The position numbers and the translations under genes are program-made. Positions 58,576-64,000 of a stretch of DNA of 64,000 bases are shown here, one piece after another. The DNA is from [Phialemoniopsis] sp. UDSM-2020 (lineage: Eukaryota > Ascomycota > Sordariomycetes > Thyridiales > Thyridiaceae), in the NCBI GenBank assembly GCA_018873225.1, contig JAEILZ010000002.1, positions 4,154,001 through 4,218,000 on the forward strand, given 5' to 3'. The first letter of the stretch is position 1, and the number at the start of each line of letters is the position of its first letter. The notes under the pieces were generated by a model, which ran no database searches, was not told where the DNA came from, and saw only the letters and a list, made by a program, of their open reading frames with translations.

Positions 58576-60166
58576 ATGCCCGACATCAATCCTGCGGAGC
58601 TGAGCCGCCCATCAATCAGTCTCTCAACTCCTGTTCTCTCCAACAAGTCCATCACAGTCTCCTCCAACTCCTTCCAGAAACCCAAAACGAGTCAGATAAT
58701 CCCCGCGCGCATCGAGCTCGAGCCCGTGTATACCGCACTCAAGTCTGCCATCGGCAACGAGCAATGGACCACCTACAAGGATACATTATCGCAGTTTCTC
58801 ATCGGTAAGTACCTAGATACGATGCGCCCGCCGTCAATTTCAATATTTCCTCGGCATTGGATGTGGCATCGAGACTAATAGTTGTGTGACCTGGCAGGCC
58901 GGCTCAACCAGACCGAGTATGCGGAGCGCATCGACACTATACTCGCCTCCCCCAATGGGGAGAAGGAGCATCTCCATAACCAGCTTATCGCCGCCCTGTA
59001 TGGCAATGTCACCAGGGAGATGCCTGACCAGGGCCTGGCTCCCTGGGTCAGCGCCAACGACAAGCCGACGACTGCGCCAGGAAGTAAACCCGTCACCGGT
59101 GATGCCGCCGAGAGGAGGTTGAAAGGCGATGTCATGCAGCTACCTAGCAAGGACCGACGGCGTCTTAAAGACCTTGCACATAACGACGTACGTGATGCCG
59201 AGGATTTGCATTTCTATTGCGCCGGCCGCAACTCGAATATCCAGACTGACTCGTTTCCTGCCCGTAGTTCGACCCGTATGACACCCTGGCAAATGCCTTT
59301 ACAGATCACCACAAGTCGAGGACGGCTCGTACTGCCGATGCGCCTGCCAGTGCGGGTGGCCTCAACAGGATGAGTACGCATACCTGCTATCTTCCCGTGC
59401 ACGGACGCGCATGCTTACCAGTGAACCCCCAGACTTGGACCTCGAGGTTAGAAAACGTTTTGCCCAGCCCTTAGCTGTTGAGTCCGGCGAGTTTCCCGAT
59501 ATCAGCAACATTGAAACACGCATGCTCTCATTCTGTTATGAATCTGGTCTGGTATCAGGCCATGCACCGGATGCCGCCCACTTCATATCTGTTGCGACCG
59601 ATAATTTTATCAAGGAGTCTTTAGCCTCGGTGTTCAGCCGAACGAGGAGCAACGGTCCCGGTGACTCGGGTAGCGCCTGCCTCGGTGTCAACGCGCAATG
59701 GATCCAGACGAACAAGTATCGAAAGCAGTTGGCCAAGGAAGAGGAGGCAGCTATGCGCGGCGAGATCACGCGAGATAAGAGCGGACTGCTCCCTGTCGAG
59801 GCCAAAGCGGCGAGTGAGCGCGGGCCGCTAGGAATGACAGATCTCAGGATAGCTCTCGAGATGGGTGACAGCGGCATGGGGCACTTCCCCATTCTTGCTG
59901 ACAGCGTCACCTACGACTACCGGGAAGGCGAACTGGAGAACTGGGATGATTATACCTTTTTGGACGAAAATGGAGATCCCACTGCTGCTGAGGGTCCGGC
60001 AGCTGCAGCGGCGACCAAGGCTGTTGATGGACCTGCTGTGCTCCCGAATGGCGTTGATCACACTGATGAGATGGACATTGACAATGACCTTTGGTGGGAA
60101 GGTGCCGATCCCCAAGATGGAGAAGCGCTGGACGCAGTGCTCGAGTCTTGTCTGGCTTTTAGTTAG
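58576..60166 (+). CDS. HFI1: SAGA complex subunit Hfi1/Ada1 (SAGA-Tad1 domain)
   Basis: Exons 58576-58804, 58898-59187, 59268-59373 and 59433-60166 encode 452 residues; phases agree at every junction. The SAGA-Tad1 region begins with [20 protein letters not shown] and [20 protein letters not shown], continues with [12 protein letters not shown], and includes [21 protein letters not shown] and [20 protein letters not shown]. The histone-fold-like part is [14 protein letters not shown] and [20 protein letters not shown]-terminal segment has [11 protein letters not shown] and an acidic end ([13 protein letters not shown]). Hfi1/Ada1 is a structural core subunit of the SAGA coactivator that pairs with Taf12. 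It acts in nuclear Pol II transcription. Confidence 0.9.
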
Positions 60167-61575
60167 GAGTGCGAGCTAAACAGCCGTGCACACGACGAGG
60201 CACAGCTGGATACAAGGCAGCCTGCAAGTCCTATTGACTCACTGAACAGTCGACTGTTGGTAGACGACTGCAAGTCGCTTTGAAATGGGACTTGTGCCCA
60301 TGTCGCCTCATAGGCGAAGCTGCAGAGAAGCGCAGCGTACAGATATGGAGCCCTGGACCGAGCGAGCATTGCTGGAAGCACACACTGAGCGGATCAGACC
60401 ACAGCACTCGGTGCTGAAACGCGGTGCCAAAGATGGAATGGGTGTTCACACGGCGTAATGGACTTTGGGGAGTTGGCATGGCTATATTATCGCATTTTTC
60501 AGCTGGAGGTCATATGCATCATGACTGGCGTTTTTCCACAGGGCGTTGGCGGAGGCAGCACCCAACAACACACACAAAACCGACCCTGAAGGAAAGGATG
60601 GGCCCTTACCGCCGTGAGCGACCCCCTCCGGTCGCTGCATGATCCAAGGCCGATCGCTCTTGGACGTTTGGGTGGCATAGGCATCTTCATCATCATTGGG
60701 AAAGCGGCAGAGTTGTGATTCCCTTTGTACTTATACCTATATCATATCTGTTTGGACGATACCCAGGTGGTTGCGGGGTGGCGGTGTGGTTACTATTTTT
60801 ATAAGAAGACTCGATTAGGTAGATCTAATCATCTATATGAATCCTAAGCCATGTGCCTGTGTGAGAAATCGTTGTGAAAAACTGCCAAAGAACGAAGTGT
60901 CTGTCCGCCTGCAACAAAATTTTCCGGTAGACAGGTTACGATGTACTTAAACCTTGCGTGTTCCAGATATTGCCAGGGACCCAATTAGTAACTGAATCTA
61001 CTCTTGAGTCCTATTCAAGGAATCAGGCAGGATGGCACAATCGCATCGATGTTGAACCTTCAGCTTCGTTGAGCGTGCAGATTGTGATGTCATTAGCGCT
61101 TCAAATGTGAGATGGGATATGGGCGTTTAGGCAATTAGGAACAAGAAGAGACAATTCAAAATATCTTCTGGTCTCGTGTAATATGCCCAGTCTCAACACC
61201 TTGGCTTTTTACAACTGTGCAAGTTGTGCGCACTGGGCAATTGGCATGGCGTGAGGATCTTTGAGGTGGCTGGGAGGTCCATCTTAAGTAAATACGTGCA
61301 TGGGTTGGGCGCGCGATAAGATAAAGATTTTTGGTGACACTTTAGACGCGCTCCATCGCGTATTTACGCGTGCGAGAGGTCACCTCCCCACCACCACATA
61401 CCATACAAGCCACGGCGCACCCCTGCACCATGCTCGCCCCAGCGACTCCTCCTTCCTGACACTCGACTGCTTCCCTTTTCCTGCATCTCAATTGTCCCCA
61501 TGAGCATGTAAATATTACATCCATTGTCGGCCCAGAGCGCACTTTATATCTCTCTTCTCTGGACCGCATTACACA
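60167..61575. other. Intergenic region
   Basis: 1.4 kb between HFI1 and MRC1 on the same strand. The last 80 bases hold a tiny upstream frame (61500-61511). No gene recognised. Confidence 0.5.
61500..61511 (+). promoter_or_regulatory. Minimal upstream ORF in the MRC1 leader
   Basis: ATG AGC ATG TAA: a three-codon frame whose second ATG is followed directly by a stop, 64 bases before the MRC1 start. It is relevant only if it lies in the transcript. Confidence 0.4.
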
Positions 61576-64000
61576 ATGGCATCATCCCGATCCCCTTCAC
61601 CCAGCGAGGGTGGCAGCCCACCGCCCGCTACATACTTGTCGCCGAGATCGAAGCTTAAGGCCCTCTTTGCCGACGTGGGCGGAAGCTCAGACGACGATGC
61701 CAGCCCAACTAGAAAGCCCTCGCGGCCTTCAAGCAACACAGGAGCGGCTTCTACCACACGACCGACTTCTGTGGAGAGGTCACCTGCACACAACGACGAG
61801 GACGAGAGCTCAGAGGAGGAGATGGTCCGACCGCGTGGCCGCCTCGCGTCTCGGATGCAGGCTCAAGAAATTGCACAGGAGCAAGACTCGGAGCCAGAGG
61901 ACCAGCCCGAAGATGCGCGGGAACGCGTCAAGAGACTGCTGGCAAAGGCTGCCCAACCTCAGAAAGACAACGTACAGAACGACAACAGCGACGCCGACAT
62001 GGCCAGTGGCGAGGAAGACGACGAAGTTGTTACATCACGACAGCACCGAAGGCTCAAGCAGAAGAGCCGCCGGAGCCCAACACCTGCAAGCAAGGCCGCT
62101 ACTCCTCAGCGCGAGGACTCGCCGGGCATGTTCGTGTCGCCGACCAAATCACCCTCTCCACAGCGCGCTGCCGCCACTGGCAACGCCTCTGACAGTGATG
62201 CCGACCTACCGCCCGCCACTACCAAGAACCATCGCTTCATGGCTCTCGTAGCCAAGAAGCGCGAGGAGCAGCAGGCCAAGGAGGCAGAAGAGGAGCGCAA
62301 GCGCGAAGCTCGCCTCGCCCGGCAAGCCGCCGAAGACGAGCAACTCATGGACGACGGCGAGAGCTCCGACATCACCGATGATGAGGGTGGCCGCAAGCTG
62401 ACCCAGGAAGCCTCCAGCAGCCGGCCCTCGGCGCGCAAGGCGAGCAAGAGGGCGCTCGAAGAGATGAACCGCGAAACGCAGCGCATGAGCCGTAACTTGC
62501 AGCTCGCGCACGAGGCCAAGACGCGCAAGAAGATCACCAAGGCATCACTCTTTGAGCGGTTCAATTTCAAGCCTGCAGGGTACACTGCCCCGGCACCAGC
62601 GCCGGAGGAGAAGCAGCTTACCAGCTCGAGCCGGCCTGGTTCTCCTGCCTCTGATGTGGAGATGAAGGACGTTGACACGCCGCCTAGCTCGCCCCCTGTA
62701 GTGGGCAAGGAGCCTGTGGCCGTTGGTGGTGCCAAGGAAGCTGGTGTGCTCCATGCGGCGGTTGAAACCACCACAGCGCCCCGCAACAACGACGAGAAGG
62801 ACGACGAGGCTTTGCCTACACTCGAGGCTGTTCTGGATCAAGTCACTTCTTCACCACCGCTCGACAAGGGCAAAGGCAAAGCAATCGCTACCGACGTTAC
62901 AGAGCACCAGCAGCAGGAAAAGCTTGCGGCCCCTAAACGCCAATTTCGCGTCAAACTGCCGCCTACGCAACTGCAGGCCAACCTTGTCACAATTGGCTCA
63001 GATGACGACGAGCTCGTCATCACCAAACCCAAAAAGAGCAAGATTGACGCCATATTTGACCGCGTCCCCGCCAAGCGAGAGACTGAGTCTCGATCAATGA
63101 TGGCACTCCGCTACCTGGCACAGGTCGGTGGCTCGCCGGGCAAGAAAGCCGGCAACAGCAACCGCCGAGGTGCCGCAAAGGACAAGAACACCATGTCTGC
63201 TGCTGAGCTCCAAGCTGCTCTGCAACAACGAGCGCGACAGCAGGCCAAGCTTGAGCGCGACCGCCGGCTGGAGATGCTCAAAGCCAAGGGCATTCACGTG
63301 CAGACGACCGAGGAGCGCGAGCAGGAGATGAATGACATTGAGGACCTCGTTGCTCGGGCTCGAAGGGAGGCCGAGGAGATCATGCAGCGTGAGAGGGAAG
63401 CTGCAAAGGCCGAGAAGCGTGCCAATGGCGACGATGACACTGCTGCTGACCCGCTTGCATGGGATGACAGCGATGCCAGTGGCGATGACGATTATCGCGA
63501 GGAGCCATCTGAGATTGAGCTTTCGGGCTCCGAGGATGAGGAAGAAGGAGAAGAGACGAACAAGCAAAAAGATGGCTTGATCGACGACGCAGCTGAGTCG
63601 GCGGAAGAATCCGAAGACGAGGAGCCTGAGGTCTCTGAAAAAGAGTCCAATGCTGCCGACTCCGACGAAGAGATGGTGGACCTGCCGAAGCGCAAGGCCC
63701 GACGCAGCAAAATCGCAGCCATCCTGTCGGATGACGACGACGAAGACATTCAGCCGGCGGAAGCCAAGACACCCAAACCGAAGACCACTTTCTTCAAGTC
63801 ACCGTCGGCAAATCAGACTACGGAATCGCCTCAAGTGCCTACCTCTGTGCTGCGCTCAGCTACCAAGACATTCATCCCCGGCTTGCCTGTTACGAACGGA
63901 GGCCCTGCTGGTCTGGGCCTGACCCAGATCTTTGCTGGCACGATGGACGAGAGCCAAGCCAGTGTCATGGACTCACCTTCTCAACCGATGCCTACTTTTG
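61576..64000 (+). CDS. MRC1: Mediator of replication checkpoint Mrc1/claspin (3' end outside window)
   Basis: An open frame from ATG 61576 (ACACAATGG context) runs to the right edge: 808 residues are visible and the C-terminus is missing. The chain is long, acidic and charged, with SP and SQ/TQ sites (DESQAS, SPSQPM near the edge). The Mrc1 hallmark KKITKASLFERFNFKP lies near 318-333. The MRC1-like domain is seen around 555-670 (QAKLERDRRLEMLKAKGIHV and NDIEDLVARARREAEEIMQ), followed by acidic DDSD/EDEEEGEE stretches. Mrc1 travels with the replisome, couples Cds1/Rad53 activation to stalled forks and aids fork speed. An early segment, YLSPRSKLKALFADV, resembles the conserved N-terminal motif of fungal Mrc1 proteins. 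No intron is evident in the visible part. Confidence 0.9.
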   Translation, partial: MASSRSPSPSEGGSPPPATYLSPRSKLKALFADVGGSSDDDASPTRKPSRPSSNTGAASTTRPTSVERSPAHNDEDESSEEEMVRPRGRLASRMQAQEIAQEQDSEPEDQPEDARERVKRLLAKAAQPQKDNVQNDNSDADMASGEEDDEVVTSRQHRRLKQKSRRSPTPASKAATPQREDSPGMFVSPTKSPSPQRAAATGNASDSDADLPPATTKNHRFMALVAKKREEQQAKEAEEERKREARLARQAAEDEQLMDDGESSDITDDEGGRKLTQEASSSRPSARKASKRALEEMNRETQRMSRNLQLAHEAKTRKKITKASLFERFNFKPAGYTAPAPAPEEKQLTSSSRPGSPASDVEMKDVDTPPSSPPVVGKEPVAVGGAKEAGVLHAAVETTTAPRNNDEKDDEALPTLEAVLDQVTSSPPLDKGKGKAIATDVTEHQQQEKLAAPKRQFRVKLPPTQLQANLVTIGSDDDELVITKPKKSKIDAIFDRVPAKRETESRSMMALRYLAQVGGSPGKKAGNSNRRGAAKDKNTMSAAELQAALQQRARQQAKLERDRRLEMLKAKGIHVQTTEEREQEMNDIEDLVARARREAEEIMQREREAAKAEKRANGDDDTAADPLAWDDSDASGDDDYREEPSEIELSGSEDEEEGEETNKQKDGLIDDAAESAEESEDEEPEVSEKESNAADSDEEMVDLPKRKARRSKIAAILSDDDDEDIQPAEAKTPKPKTTFFKSPSANQTTESPQVPTSVLRSATKTFIPGLPVTNGGPAGLGLTQIFAGTMDESQASVMDSPSQPMPTF

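Noticed and set aside
1..64000. tRNA, 5S rRNA, CRISPR, operon-type or bacterial elements
   Set aside because: No B-box/A-box pair, 5S-like block, spaced direct repeats or bacterial gene organisation was found by eye; a tRNAscan-SE run would settle the tRNA point.

Overview
The window is nuclear DNA from a filamentous ascomycete (Pezizomycotina, most likely Sordariomycetes). Support for this: genes carry short introns of about 54-100 nt with GTRNGT donors, CTNAC-type branch points and C/TAG acceptors; two genes encode fungal-only Zn2Cys6 regulators; one encodes a fungal PNP-NACHT-ankyrin receptor; and the conserved genes (ATG5, MED1, WEE1, GCP3/SPC98, HFI1/ADA1, MRC1, CSA/RAD28) have the fungal form. 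I saw no bacterial-type genes, rRNA, tRNA or CRISPR. All exon coordinates come from reading frames and splice signals by eye.

Layout. 1-1155: 3' part of a tandem-repeat Gly/His/Thr-rich protein. 2655-3563: metzincin-type zinc protease, followed by 2.4 kb of noncoding DNA with three related TA-bounded palindromes of 44-45 bp. 5958-10734: a same-strand trio of a fumarylacetoacetate-hydrolase-family enzyme, a GFA/CENP-V-type zinc protein and a Zn2Cys6 regulator. 12083-16981 (minus): a 1632-residue NLR-like receptor (nucleoside phosphorylase domain, NACHT, about 14 ankyrin-type repeats), divergent from ATG5 (17778-18875). 20245-24150 (minus): a six-exon, 1194-residue Zn2Cys6 regulator with extreme proline-rich ends. 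24151-38251: a 14.1-kb stretch with no convincing gene. 38252-39098 (minus): a small protein resembling the RNA polymerase I factor Rrn10, divergent from a CSA/ERCC8-like WD40 gene (39530-41128). 44038-46318: Mediator subunit Med1. 50153-53491: Wee1-type kinase with a long leader containing short upstream ORFs. 54575-57524 (minus): gamma-tubulin complex component 3, divergent from the SAGA subunit Hfi1/Ada1 (58576-60166). 61576-right edge: the checkpoint mediator Mrc1, cut by the window.

Functional themes. The left half is accessory (repeat protein, protease, catabolic trio, NLR). The right half is core nuclear machinery: Pol I and Pol II transcription (Rrn10-like, Med1, Hfi1), DNA repair and replication checkpoint (CSA, Mrc1), mitotic entry (Wee1) and spindle nucleation (GCP3). 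The most noteworthy items are the receptor with an apparently intact nucleosidase site sharing a promoter region with ATG5, the family of palindromic micro-elements, the gene desert, the Rrn10-like protein, and the start-overlapping upstream ORF of WEE1.
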